Shown: positions 21,807-30,358 of the stretch, one piece after another
Layout of the letters: every line of letters begins with the position of its first letter
How positions within the stretch are numbered: the first letter of the stretch is position 1
Source of the DNA: Cryobacterium luteum
GTDB taxonomy: Bacteria; Actinomycetota; Actinomycetes; Actinomycetales; Microbacteriaceae
Assembly: GCF_900110125.1 (NCBI RefSeq)
Contig: NZ_FOCN01000004.1
Span: forward strand, 124,001-188,000
Length of the DNA stretch: 64,000 nt
Reading direction: 5' to 3'
Notes under the pieces: generated by a model
Seen by the model: only the letters and a program-made list of their open reading frames with translations
Databases searched by the model: none
What the model was told of the DNA's origin: nothing
Position numbers and translations under genes: made by a program

Positions 21807-23117
21807 TCAGGCGCCGACCAGGATCGGCGGCCGGGCCGCCAGCATCCGTTCGAGGGCTACCCGCGCATGTCCGGCGATGTCGGCCGACACGGTGATCTGA
21901 TTGAGCACCCGGGAGGGCGCTTCGCCGCCGCCGACGAGGGCTTCGAGCACCCAGGCCAGGTAGCCGGCGTGGATGCGGTACATGGTTGAGCAGGGGCAGA
22001 TCACCGGGTCGAGGCAGAAGATCTTGTGCTCGGGGTGCCTGGCGGCGAGGCGGTTGACCAGGTTGATCTCGGTGCCGATGGCGAAGGTCGTTCCGGCCGG
22101 GGCGGCGGCGATGGCCTTGGCGATGTAGTCGGTGGAGCCGGCCGCGTCGGCGGCGTCGACCACAGCCATCGGGCATTCCGGGTGCACCAAGACCCGCACG
22201 CCCGGGTGTTCGGCGCGCGCGGCGTCGATCTGCGGCACGGTGAAACGGCGGTGCACGCTGCAGAAACCGTGCCACAGCACGACTCGGGCGGCGTCGAGCT
22301 CGGCGGCGGTGTTGCCGCCGAGCGGCTTGGTCGGGTTCCACATCGGCATCTGCGTCAGCGGAACGCCCATGGCCTTGGCGGTATTGCGGCCGAGGTGCTG
22401 GTCGGGAAAGAACAGCACCCGCTGGCCGCGTTCGAAGGCCCACTCGAGCACGGTCTGCGCGTTCGACGAGGTGCAGACGATGCCGCCGTGCTCGCCGCAG
22501 AAACCCTTGAGGGCTGCGGAGGAATTCATGTAGGTGACCGGAATCACCGGAACCCGGCCGGAGGCATCTGCTTCGCTGCCGTAGAGCGCTTCGAGCTGCT
22601 CCCAGCACTCGGTGACGGAGTCGATGTCGGCCATGTCGGCCATCGAGCAGCCGGCGGCGAGGTTCGGCAGGATGACGGCCTGCTCGGGCCCGGAGAGCAG
22701 GTCGGCGGTTTCGGCCATGAAGTGCACGCCGCAGAACACGATCGCGGCCGCGTCGGGGCGGCTCTGGGTGGCCTGGGCAAGTTGAAAGGAGTCGCCGACG
22801 AAATCGGCGTGGCGCAGCACTTCGTCGCGCTGGTAGAAGTGGCCGAGAACGACCACCGAGTCGCCGAGCACGTTCTTGGCTTCAACGATACGGGCGCTGA
22901 GTTCCTCGGGTGACGCGGTGCGGTAGCGCTCCGGCAGCGCGCCCTGCCGGGGGGACCCGGCCGGAATCACATCGCCCATCGACGAACCCGGGCCGTAGCC
23001 GGGCGCGGCCGCGTCGAACTCCCACGGCGGGGCGGCCAGGTCGGGGCTGCAGGTGCTGCCGGCGGCCTGGCCGGTATCGATGAGACGAATGGTGGTCTCG
23101 ACCGAGGGAATCGTCAT
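21807..23117 (-). CDS. nadA: Quinolinate synthase
   Basis: A 436-aa 4Fe-4S enzyme that condenses iminoaspartate with dihydroxyacetone phosphate. Cluster Cys candidates are in FCGVHFMAE, in HPECPM and near the C-terminus in CLDPVICPCSTMYRI. Other family blocks are LGHFYQRDEV, ILPNLAAGCSMADM, YMNSSAALK, FFPDQHLGRNTA and W-HGFCSVH. The first 70 residues are an extension before the conserved core. ATG at 23117 has AAGGAG 8 bases upstream. It follows nrtR by 41 bp. Confidence 0.97.
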   Translation of the reverse strand: MTIPSVETTIRLIDTGQAAGSTCSPDLAAPPWEFDAAAPGYGPGSSMGDVIPAGSPRQGALPERYRTASPEELSARIVEAKNVLGDSVVVLGHFYQRDEVLRHADFVGDSFQLAQATQSRPDAAAIVFCGVHFMAETADLLSGPEQAVILPNLAAGCSMADMADIDSVTECWEQLEALYGSEADASGRVPVIPVTYMNSSAALKGFCGEHGGIVCTSSNAQTVLEWAFERGQRVLFFPDQHLGRNTAKAMGVPLTQMPMWNPTKPLGGNTAAELDAARVVLWHGFCSVHRRFTVPQIDAARAEHPGVRVLVHPECPMAVVDAADAAGSTDYIAKAIAAAPAGTTFAIGTEINLVNRLAARHPEHKIFCLDPVICPCSTMYRIHAGYLAWVLEALVGGGEAPSRVLNQITVSADIAGHARVALERMLAARPPILVGA

Positions 23118-23158
23118 GGCCGTGCTCCTTGAGAGATGGTGAGAAGAGAGAAAGCGGG

Positions 23159-23878
23159 TTAGAGCGTCGGCCCGGGCGGATCGTGCTCGCTGGCCCGATC
23201 GTCATACCGATACAGCCGCGCTGGCCGATGCCGGGCCCCGGCCACGTGCTGATCGGTGCTGATCACGCTGCCCGACGCCTCGATCGAACGGCGAAAATTG
23301 GCCGGGTCGAGCGCCTTCTGCAGCACGGCCTCGTGCACCTCGCGCAGTTGCGCGAGGGTGAACGTGTCACCGAGAAAGGCGTGCGCGATGCGCGAATACT
23401 CCACCTTGGTACGCAGCCGCCACAGGGCGTATTCCACGACGCGGTTGTGGTCGAAGGCGAGCGGCGGCAGCGCGTCGGCCGCGAACCAGCGCACGTTCTC
23501 CCCAACGGATGCCCGCTCCGCAACCTCCGACCGCACCAGCGCCCAGTACACCACGGAAACCACCCGCAGTCCGGGGGAGCGGTCGATATCACCGAAGGTG
23601 TAGAGCTGCTCGAGGTAGCGCGGGGAGAGGTCGGTCGTTTCGCGCAGGGTGCGCGCGGCGGCCGAGGCGAGTTCCTCGTCGGCCGGCAACCAGCCACCGG
23701 GCAACGCCCAAAGGCCGAGAAAAGGGTCGCGGGTGCGGCGCACCAGCGGCAGCCAGAGAGTCTTGTGCCCCGATTTCTCGTCGGGTCGCAGGGCGAAGAT
23801 CACCGTGGATACGGCCAGGGTCGCCTGAGCGCTGCCGCGTGAGAGCGGGCTCTGCTCGGTCAGGTGATGGTCCAGCAC
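23159..23878 (-). CDS. nrtR: NrtR, Nudix-type repressor of NAD genes
   Basis: A 239-aa protein with a Nudix-like domain (about residues 20-150) and a C-terminal winged helix (about 155-225, FTLAQLREVHEAVLQKALDPANFRR). The Nudix box is broken: after GGWLPADEEL it reads RTLRETTDL in place of RExxEExGU, so hydrolysis is unlikely and ADP-ribose sensing is expected, as known for NrtR. The GTG at 23878 has weak GGA upstream. It lies at the head of nadA-nadB-nadC-desulfurase and probably represses this operon together with itself. Confidence 0.92.
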   Translation of the reverse strand: MLDHHLTEQSPLSRGSAQATLAVSTVIFALRPDEKSGHKTLWLPLVRRTRDPFLGLWALPGGWLPADEELASAAARTLRETTDLSPRYLEQLYTFGDIDRSPGLRVVSVVYWALVRSEVAERASVGENVRWFAADALPPLAFDHNRVVEYALWRLRTKVEYSRIAHAFLGDTFTLAQLREVHEAVLQKALDPANFRRSIEASGSVISTDQHVAGARHRPARLYRYDDRASEHDPPGPTL

Positions 23879-23923
23879 GGAAATCCAGTCGTAAAGGTCG
23901 AGGTGACTTTAACTGCTGGTCCC

Positions 23924-23943
23924 ATCATATAGTCAAACTGACT
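23924..23943 (-). promoter_or_regulatory. nrtR promoter -10 with candidate NrtR operator
   Basis: On the minus strand TATGAT (23924-23929) is a good -10. Directly upstream lies AGTCA-AAC-TGACT (23931-23943), five-base half-sites in dyad symmetry. The position, 53-65 bases before the nrtR start, suits a repressor site for the whole nrtR-nad operon. Confidence 0.5.
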
Positions 23944-23969
23944 CAAACACCGGGTATGACGAAAACGAA

Positions 23970-24731
23970 TTATGCCTCGCGCGCGGCGGCAGCACGGGCA
24001 CCGGCCCGGCTGATGCCCATGCCGGTGACGCCCCACAGCGTCACCCGGGCCATCGCTTCGACCGCGATGCGGGGACGCATCTTGGACGACCCGCGCACTC
24101 GCTCGACGAAAGTGATCGGCACCTCGACGACGCGCAGGTCGGCACGCACCGCGTGCAGCAACATCTCAATCTGAAAGCAGTAGCCGAGGCTGTCCACGCT
24201 GTTGAGGTCCATACGTTCGAGCGCGTGGGCAGAGTAGACCCGGTAGCCGCCGGTGGCGTCCCGCTGCGGAAGTCGCAGCAGTAGGCGGGAGTACAGCGAT
24301 CCGCCGCGGGAGAGGGCCCGGCGATGCCAGGGCCAATTCTCGATGGCGCCACCGGGCACCCATCGTGACCCCATCACCACGTCGGCCGTGGTCGCAGCCG
24401 CCAGCAAGCTCGCGAGTTGCTCCGGCAGATGGGAGCCGTCGGCGTCGAGCTGCACGAGTTGCGTGTAGCCGCGGTCGAGGCCCCAGCCGAATCCGTCGAG
24501 GTACGCCGCGCCGAGGCCGGTTTTCTCGGTGCGGTGCAGAACGTGAACGCTCGAATCCTGGGCTGCGATGCTGTCGGCGAGTGCGCCGGTTCCGTCGGGG
24601 GAGGCGTCATCGACGACCAGAATGTGCACCAGGGGCACACTCGAGCGCAGCCGTTCCACGATCGAGGCGATGTTCTCGGCCTCGTTGTAGGTCGGGACCA
24701 GTACCAGGGTGGTCGGCACAGGAATGGGCAT
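23970..24731 (-). CDS. Polyprenyl-phosphate mannosyltransferase (Ppm1/DPM-like GT2)
   Basis: A 253-aa GT2 enzyme that probably transfers mannose from GDP-mannose to polyprenyl phosphate on the cytosolic face. Motifs: VPTYNEAENI, VVDDASPDGT, LDADGSHLPE, MGSRWVPGG, and the acceptor-loop GGYRVYS and RVRGSSKM regions typical of dolichol-phosphate-mannose synthases. There is no membrane segment, as in the single-domain form. It begins 4 bases after the stop of the GT39-like gene, so the two are coupled. Confidence 0.92.
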   Translation of the reverse strand: MPIPVPTTLVLVPTYNEAENIASIVERLRSSVPLVHILVVDDASPDGTGALADSIAAQDSSVHVLHRTEKTGLGAAYLDGFGWGLDRGYTQLVQLDADGSHLPEQLASLLAAATTADVVMGSRWVPGGAIENWPWHRRALSRGGSLYSRLLLRLPQRDATGGYRVYSAHALERMDLNSVDSLGYCFQIEMLLHAVRADLRVVEVPITFVERVRGSSKMRPRIAVEAMARVTLWGVTGMGISRAGARAAAAREA

Positions 24732-24735
24732 GGGG

Positions 24736-26286
24736 TTACCTCGTCATTTCAATGATGCGGGTGCGATTGACCAGTGTCGTCTCGGCGACGTGGAATCCCT
24801 GGAGCGTGAGCGTGTGGACATCCGTTTCGCGGCGCGACTCGCCACTGCCCGAGTATTGCAGCAGCCAGATGCGGTTCAGGTCAGTAATGGCCGGCAGCAC
24901 GTCGCTCAGCGGAGCCACCTCGTCCCAGAGCCACCCCGTGTCGGCGTAGCGCCGGGTGAGCGTCACGTCGTGCAGGCCGACGAAAGCATCGGGGTACACG
25001 TGCATGGCCAGCCGCGGTACCCGCGACGGACGCACGCTCTGGTCGAACACGACACCGTCACCGGGCGTGGCCCTGGCCGCGATCACATCGGCAACCTGTC
25101 GCCAGTCGCTGCCCTCATTCTTGCCGAAGTCACCGCGCTGCACGGCGTAGGCCGGCACGATCGCGGTCAGAAGCGCCGCAACAGCCAGAGTGCGCACCCA
25201 GTTCGTGGCGAGTGCGGCCACACCGACGGCTATCACCACGCCCACCGCGGGGGCGCACAGTGAGAGGTAGCGCAGCGAATACATCGGTGTGACCAGTTGG
25301 GTGCCCACGAGCAGAATCGCGCTGGGCACCACCAGCCAGACCAGAAAAATCGTCAGTCCGGCGCGCCCCGGAAGGTTCTGGCTGCGATGCGCGCCGGGGC
25401 GGCGCAGAAATACCGCGAGAACGGCCACAATGATGAGCGACCAGGCCATGATCGCCACGGGAATGGTGTCGAACCACTGCATGACCGCCGCCTCGGTCAC
25501 CGTGACCGTCGGTCGTCGGCCGATGAACGCGATCTGTTCGCGCTGCGACGTTCCGATCAGAATGATCGGGGCGGCCAGCAGCAGCCCGAAGACGTTTGCC
25601 GCAAGCCAGGCAGCCACGTTGCGCCAGAGTGGATGCCGGCTCGCCGCCAGCACCACGATGACCGCGTGTACCGGAAGCAGCAGTGCCAGGAAGAGGAAGA
25701 CGTACATTCCGAGGGCGAGCAGCACGGAATAACCCAGCCACAGCATGACAAGTCGGCCGCGGCCGGCGGTGCCGCTGCGCAGCGTGTGCACGAGCAGCAC
25801 GGTGAGCCAGACCGCGATGGCCGTCGCGATGGCGGTGGACCGCGCCTCGGCGCCCATATAGGTGACCCGGGGGATCAGGGCGAAGATCAGTCCGCCGCCG
25901 ATGGCTACCCGCGATCCCATAAAGAACCGAGCCAGAACGACGGTCCCGGCCGCGGCGATCCCGATCGCGATCGCGCTCGGCAGCCGGGTGGAGAGTTCGG
26001 AGGCGCCGAACAGATCGATCCAGCCGTGCAGGAACAAGTAGTACAGGCCGTGAACGGCATCGACGCTGTCAAGCAGGCCGAACAGGGAGGGAAGCGATCG
26101 CTCGGCCGACATGATGCTCGCCGCCTCATCGCCCCAGAACGACGGCTGCCAGGACCACGCGACCGAGATCAGGAAGGCCGCGAAGCCGACCAGCCCGGCC
26201 GACCGCCCCGGTGTCAGGCCCCGCATCCGGCGTCGCCGCAGCACGACGGGTGCTGCGAGGTGTGGGGCGAGAACGGAGGTCACCAT
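24736..26286 (-). CDS. GT39/ArnT-like membrane glycosyltransferase
   Basis: A 516-aa protein with about ten membrane segments and a C-terminal soluble part of about 140 residues. The conserved acidic residue of the first outer loop is in SFWGDEAASI, as in polyprenyl-phosphate-dependent GT-C enzymes, followed by LYYLFLHGWIDLFG and STRLPSAIA. Such enzymes use a polyprenyl-phosphate sugar on the outer membrane face. Coupling to the Ppm1-like gene indicates polyprenyl-phosphate mannose as donor; the acceptor (protein or lipoglycan) cannot be told. Start at 26286 by position; no strong ribosome site. Confidence 0.85.
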   Translation of the reverse strand: MVTSVLAPHLAAPVVLRRRRMRGLTPGRSAGLVGFAAFLISVAWSWQPSFWGDEAASIMSAERSLPSLFGLLDSVDAVHGLYYLFLHGWIDLFGASELSTRLPSAIAIGIAAAGTVVLARFFMGSRVAIGGGLIFALIPRVTYMGAEARSTAIATAIAVWLTVLLVHTLRSGTAGRGRLVMLWLGYSVLLALGMYVFLFLALLLPVHAVIVVLAASRHPLWRNVAAWLAANVFGLLLAAPIILIGTSQREQIAFIGRRPTVTVTEAAVMQWFDTIPVAIMAWSLIIVAVLAVFLRRPGAHRSQNLPGRAGLTIFLVWLVVPSAILLVGTQLVTPMYSLRYLSLCAPAVGVVIAVGVAALATNWVRTLAVAALLTAIVPAYAVQRGDFGKNEGSDWRQVADVIAARATPGDGVVFDQSVRPSRVPRLAMHVYPDAFVGLHDVTLTRRYADTGWLWDEVAPLSDVLPAITDLNRIWLLQYSGSGESRRETDVHTLTLQGFHVAETTLVNRTRIIEMTR

Positions 26287-26388
26287 GCTAACTTACCCAG
26301 CATTGGTTAACGGGAGCCTTCGAAACCCCCGGAGTTGTCTGCAAACACCAATCCGGTCGCAGGTCGGCCCCGGCGTGGGAGGGCCAGC

Positions 26389-26394
26389 TAGGCT
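26389..26394 (+). promoter_or_regulatory. Leaderless -10 box for the nitrilase gene
   Basis: TAGGCT, 6 bases (TTCGCC), then ATG at 26401. No Shine-Dalgarno sequence is close enough to serve the ATG. Confidence 0.55.
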
Positions 26395-26400
26395 TTCGCC

Positions 26401-27246
26401 ATGACTCCAGTCGTTGATCCGCACCCCGCCGACGTGCACCACGCAGACGCGGTCGGCGTGGCGGTCGCCCAGTTCGCCCCGAGCAACGACCGGGCGCACA
26501 ATCGCGCGATACTGCGGCAGCTGGCGACGACCGCCGCCGCTCGCGGAGCCCGGCTCGTGGTCTTTCCCGAGTATTCGGCGTTCTTCGAACCGCGACTCGG
26601 TCCGGCGTTTGTCGCCGCAGCCGAAGCGATCGATGGCGATTTCGTGACGGCGCTGGCCGAACTGTCCACCGAGCTCGGAATCCACATCGTGGCCGGCATG
26701 CTCGAAACGTGCGAGGATCCGACCCGGTTTTCGAACACCCTCGTCGCCGTCGATCCGGCCGGTCAGCTGGTGGCAACCTATCGCAAACTTCACTTGTATG
26801 ACGCGTTCGGTGACCGCGAATCGGAGTGGGTGCTGCCCGGTGCGGTGACCGACCCTGAAACGTTCGTCGTCGGCGGCCTCGTGGTGGCGCTGCAGACCTG
26901 TTACGACATCCGCTTTCCCGAAGTTACCCGGCGACTCGTCGATGCGGGAGCCACCCTCGTGCTCGTGCCGGCGGAATGGGTGCGCGGCCCGCTCAAGGAG
27001 CAGCACTGGCGCACCCTGCTGACCGCTCGGGCGTTGGAAAACACCGTCTTCGTTGCCGCCGCCGATCACACCCCGCCGATCGGGGTCGGTACCAGCCTGA
27101 TCATCGACCCGATGGGGGTTGCTGTCGCGAGCCTCGGCGAGGCAGCGGATGTTGCCGTCGCGTTTCTGGCGCCGGCTCGTGTCGCCGCGGTGCGTGCGAT
27201 CAATCCGGCCCTCGCGCTTCGGCGGTTCGCCGTCGTTCCACGCTGA
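26401..27246 (+). CDS. Carbon-nitrogen hydrolase (nitrilase superfamily)
   Basis: A 281-aa amidase-type protein with the full Glu-Lys-Cys triad: VVFPEYSAFF (Glu), ATYRKLHLYD (Lys) and ALQTCYDIRFPE (Cys). The arrangement resembles the Nit1/omega-amidase and deaminated-glutathione amidase branch, but the substrate cannot be fixed from sequence. The first 20 residues are His/Asp/Pro-rich. The start is leaderless. It is divergent from the GT39-like gene. Confidence 0.88.
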   Translation: MTPVVDPHPADVHHADAVGVAVAQFAPSNDRAHNRAILRQLATTAAARGARLVVFPEYSAFFEPRLGPAFVAAAEAIDGDFVTALAELSTELGIHIVAGMLETCEDPTRFSNTLVAVDPAGQLVATYRKLHLYDAFGDRESEWVLPGAVTDPETFVVGGLVVALQTCYDIRFPEVTRRLVDAGATLVLVPAEWVRGPLKEQHWRTLLTARALENTVFVAAADHTPPIGVGTSLIIDPMGVAVASLGEAADVAVAFLAPARVAAVRAINPALALRRFAVVPR

Positions 27247-27299
27247 TCCGGCCGGGCTGCAAATAGGCGGGGCTGCGAACAGGCCCGGATGCGCACCGG

Positions 27300-27692
27300 C
27301 TAGCGTTCGGTGACGCTCGCCTTGGTCGCGCGGGTCTGAGCGGCCGCTCGGATACCGATGGCCGGTTCCACCTTGGGCGGCAGGTCCGCGTCGACCGCTG
27401 CGCTTTCCTCTGCGGTGACGACGAGGCCCTGTGAACTGTTGGCGGAGCGAGTGAGCTGGGCGACCCAGTTCGGATTGATGGTCGGCGCGTGGCCGCCGGC
27501 GAACTTGAAGTACAGCGGAATAGCCGGGTGTAGCCAGGCAGAGCTTCGACCGTCGCCGACCACGGCGGCATCACGCCAGGACAACAGAAAGCTCTCACCG
27601 CGGCGCAGCTTCTGAACGATGACGAGCTGCAGGTGGGCCAGCATCCGATCTTCAAATTCCACGACGACACGGTCGTACGTAAGAGAACCCAT
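27300..27692 (-). CDS. DUF7882 family small protein
   Basis: A 130-aa protein of a type common in Microbacteriaceae, often mislabelled ATP-dependent DNA ligase; no ligase motifs are present. The core, about residues 1-75, reads MGSLTYDRVVVEFEDRMLAH, LQLVIVQKLRRGESFLLSW and then PLYFKFAG. The C-terminal half is Ala/Ser-rich and variable. ATG at 27692 has GGAAG upstream; an open extension to 27842 is judged non-coding because the family begins at MGSLTYDR. Function unknown. Confidence 0.75.
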   Translation of the reverse strand: MGSLTYDRVVVEFEDRMLAHLQLVIVQKLRRGESFLLSWRDAAVVGDGRSSAWLHPAIPLYFKFAGGHAPTINPNWVAQLTRSANSSQGLVVTAEESAAVDADLPPKVEPAIGIRAAAQTRATKASVTER

Positions 27693-27835
27693 GATTGCCA
27701 CTTCCATTTCATTGCGATCGGTTGCGCTGAGTGAGAACACTGAGGCCGGAACGAATGAAAGCGAAGCGTGCACTTTGGTGTGGAACCGGGTACTGCTATT
27801 CACTGTCCTCCGTTCGGGGGACAAATACAAGGAAT

Positions 27836-28957
27836 TCAGCAAGTACCCAGCACGTGCGCGGCGGACACAATCGGCAGGGGAGCTGCGAATTCCAGCTGGA
27901 TCAGCACTTCCAACGGGCGTTCGATTTGGCTGAAGTGTCCAGCCCCGGGAATGGTGCTAATCCGACAGGTCGAGATCGCTGCGAGCATCCGCTCGTCGTC
28001 GGCGGCAGTGACGAAGACGTCGCGCTCTCCGTGCACGGAACGCACCGGGCAGCGGATCCGGGCCCAGGAGGCGGCCGCGTCGTAGGTGCCAGCCTGCGCG
28101 GCGGCCAGGACGAAGGCAGCCGGGCGTACCTCCGTGCCGAGCGCGGCGACAACGGTGGCGTCGATCGCCCGCGGCCGGCTGAAGAGGGGAGCGACCAACC
28201 CGCGCAGCAGACCAAGGCCCGAGGCCGCCCGCACCAGGCCGCGACCGATCAAACCGGTGACGCGCAGCATCCGCATGGTCAGCAGCAGTGCCGTGAAGGC
28301 GGGCATTACCGAGAACCGGCGAATGGGCTGGCGAACGCTGTCGATGATCGAGAACGATGTGGCCGAGACCAGGCCGACGGATGCCGTCGCCCGCGTTTCA
28401 CTCGCCGCCAGTTGCAGGGCGATGAACCCGCCCATCGAATGACCCACGACATTCCATTGCGCGTAGCCGAGGGAACGGGCCAGATCGGCGACCAGCTCGG
28501 CCATCCATTCCACGCCCAGCGGCGACTCGTCGGCGGGCGCGGGCGAATCGCCCCATCCCGGCAGGTCGGGAATGATGAGATCGGTCAGGTCGCGCGCGGT
28601 CGCATCGCCGGCCTGCAGCAGGGGAGTCCACGTCGTCCACGACCCGGCAGCGCCGTGCAACAGGATGGTCGCCGTCGTGCTGACGGTGCGGCGACCGTGG
28701 CGCACCCGAACCGTTCCGCCCGTCAGTCGCATGGTGCTCGTAGTCAGGCCGAAGTGGCGGGCGTCAGCATCGAGCGGGAACGGACTGTAGCCCAGCATGG
28801 TCGCGGGCGGAGCCGGCTTTGGCCGGGGCGGCGTCGGAACCGGCGCCGGAATCGGCTTCGGAGAGTCGGGTTCGCCGACGGACGTGACGGCCCGGTCTTG
28901 GATGATTGGCTGGGTCGAGCGGTTTCGGATCGCTGGTCGGGTCATCAGAATGCTCAT
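27836..28957 (-). CDS. Alpha/beta hydrolase
   Basis: The hydrolase domain spans about residues 85-360 of 373: oxyanion stretch LLHGAAGSWTTW, nucleophile Ser in VVGHSMGGFIAL, acid in VHGERDVFV and His in PGAGHFSQIERP. A central cap with the run VMPAFTALLLTMRMLRVTGLIGR could touch the membrane. The first 53 residues are Pro/Arg-rich (PKPIPAPVPTPPRPKP) and may be a real tail or an over-extension; an ATG at MLGYSPF (28798) is the alternative start. The substrate is unknown. Confidence 0.8.
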   Translation of the reverse strand: MSILMTRPAIRNRSTQPIIQDRAVTSVGEPDSPKPIPAPVPTPPRPKPAPPATMLGYSPFPLDADARHFGLTTSTMRLTGGTVRVRHGRRTVSTTATILLHGAAGSWTTWTPLLQAGDATARDLTDLIIPDLPGWGDSPAPADESPLGVEWMAELVADLARSLGYAQWNVVGHSMGGFIALQLAASETRATASVGLVSATSFSIIDSVRQPIRRFSVMPAFTALLLTMRMLRVTGLIGRGLVRAASGLGLLRGLVAPLFSRPRAIDATVVAALGTEVRPAAFVLAAAQAGTYDAAASWARIRCPVRSVHGERDVFVTAADDERMLAAISTCRISTIPGAGHFSQIERPLEVLIQLEFAAPLPIVSAAHVLGTC

Positions 28958-29158
28958 GCCTGTAGTTCGGTGCCGCGGTCACAGCGGATTGCCCGCCTGC
29001 ACGGCAAACCGGCACGGCCCGATGGGAAATGCCGACACGGCGACAAACGCGCAGCCGATTGGCAGGCAGGAATATCGAGTGACTCCAGTCCGTTGCCGCC
29101 TGTGGAGACGCACAAACCTGTTGCCTCCCCACGACTGCGAATTATGAAAGAAGTGCCC

Positions 29159-30232
29159 GTGAAACTGTTTTCCCCGCTGACCCTGGGCGACCTCGAACTT
29201 CCCAACCGTCTCGTCATGGCGCCGCTGACCCGCATCCGCTCCGGCCAGTCGGGTGTTCCCGGTGAACTCGTGGCCCTGCACTACACGCAGCGCGCCTCGC
29301 TCGGCCTGATTGTCAGCGAAGGCACCTACCCGAGCCACGCCGGCCAGGGCTTTCCCGGCCAGCCCGGACTGGTCGAGCCCGAACAGCTGGCCGGCTGGAA
29401 GGCTGTGACCGACTCGGTGCACGCCGCCGGCGGTCGCATCGTCGCCCAGGTCATGCACGCCGGTCGCGTCACCCACGAGTCCACCAACGGTGGCTTCCCG
29501 GTTGTGGGTCCGAGCGCAATCGCCATCAGCGGCACCACGCGCACCTACGACGGCAAGCAGGACTTTCCCGTGCCGCACGCGCTGACTGACGACGAGCTTC
29601 CCGGCATCATCGCCGAATTCGTGCTCGCATCGAAGAACGCCATCGCTGCCGGATTCGACGGCGTCGAGCTGCACGGCGCCAACGGCTACCTGCTGCACGA
29701 GTTCCTGTCGCCTGCCTCCAATGTGCGGGACGACGCCTTCGGCGGCTCACCAGAGAACCGTGCCCGGTTTGTCGTCGACGTGGTGACCGCCGTCACTCAG
29801 GCGATCGGCGCCGACAAGGTGGGCCTGCGCATCTCACCCGAACACAACATCCAGGACGCACGTGAAACGGATGCCGCTGACCTTGTCGCCACCTACGGCG
29901 CCCTCGTGGATGGGATCGCCCCGCTCGGACTGGCCTACCTGAGCGTGCTCCATGCCGATCCGCGCGGCGACCTCGTGCAGAACCTGCGCGCCCGGTTCGG
30001 CGGGGTCTTCCTCGTCAACAGCGGATTCGGCGCCATCACCGCGCGCGACGAGGCCCTCGGCCTCGTGCGGGACGACATTGCCGACGCCGTTGTTGTCGGT
30101 CGTGCCGCCATCGCCAACCCCGACCTGGTGCGTCGCTGGCGCGACAACCTGCCGGTGAACGAGCCCAACCCGATTACCTACTACGCCGACGGCGCCCGGG
30201 GCTACACCGACTATCCAGCCCTGGCTTCGTAA
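29159..30232 (+). CDS. Old Yellow Enzyme-family NADH:flavin oxidoreductase
   Basis: A 357-aa FMN enzyme that reduces alkenes conjugated to carbonyl or nitro groups. Family blocks: FSPLTLGDLELPNRLVMAPLTR, VMHAGRVTH, GFDGVELHGANGYLLHEFLSP with the proton-donor Tyr, and FGGSPENRARF. I take GTG at 29159 (MKLFSPLTLGD, the usual family start) over ATG at 29144; AAAGAAG precedes it. The same frame stays open far upstream only because it is antisense to the hydrolase gene. Confidence 0.93.
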   Translation: MKLFSPLTLGDLELPNRLVMAPLTRIRSGQSGVPGELVALHYTQRASLGLIVSEGTYPSHAGQGFPGQPGLVEPEQLAGWKAVTDSVHAAGGRIVAQVMHAGRVTHESTNGGFPVVGPSAIAISGTTRTYDGKQDFPVPHALTDDELPGIIAEFVLASKNAIAAGFDGVELHGANGYLLHEFLSPASNVRDDAFGGSPENRARFVVDVVTAVTQAIGADKVGLRISPEHNIQDARETDAADLVATYGALVDGIAPLGLAYLSVLHADPRGDLVQNLRARFGGVFLVNSGFGAITARDEALGLVRDDIADAVVVGRAAIANPDLVRRWRDNLPVNEPNPITYYADGARGYTDYPALAS

Positions 30233-30241
30233 CCCCGCGTC

Positions 30242-30266
30242 ACCCCCCCCTTCACGTGGGTGGGGT
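30242..30266 (+). terminator. Probable terminator after the Old Yellow Enzyme gene
   Basis: A C-rich arm and TGGGTGGGGT pair over nine positions with one mismatch around TTCACGT, 10 bases after the stop. No T-run. It runs directly into the inverted-repeat element. Confidence 0.45.
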
Positions 30267-30358
30267 GCATAACTCCTGCAATTCGTCTGGCGGCGGTGCA
30301 AGTTCCGCGTCTTTGCGGCGTTGAGAACCGGCTGGCGCAGAAAGTGCAGGAGTTATGC
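30267..30358. repeat. Small element with 14-bp perfect terminal inverted repeats
   Basis: GCATAACTCCTGCA (30267-30280) and its exact reverse complement (30345-30358) flank 64 bases with little coding potential. The right arm contains the aminotransferase stop codon (TAA within GCATAACT on the minus strand). It fills the space between two convergent genes. It could be a MITE-like or REP-like intergenic element, or a very long hairpin. Confidence 0.55.

Noticed and set aside
27731-29143. Very long N-terminal extension of the Old Yellow Enzyme frame
   Set aside because: The stretch is antisense to the alpha/beta hydrolase and DUF7882 genes, its composition is not protein-like, and the family starts at MKLFSPL.
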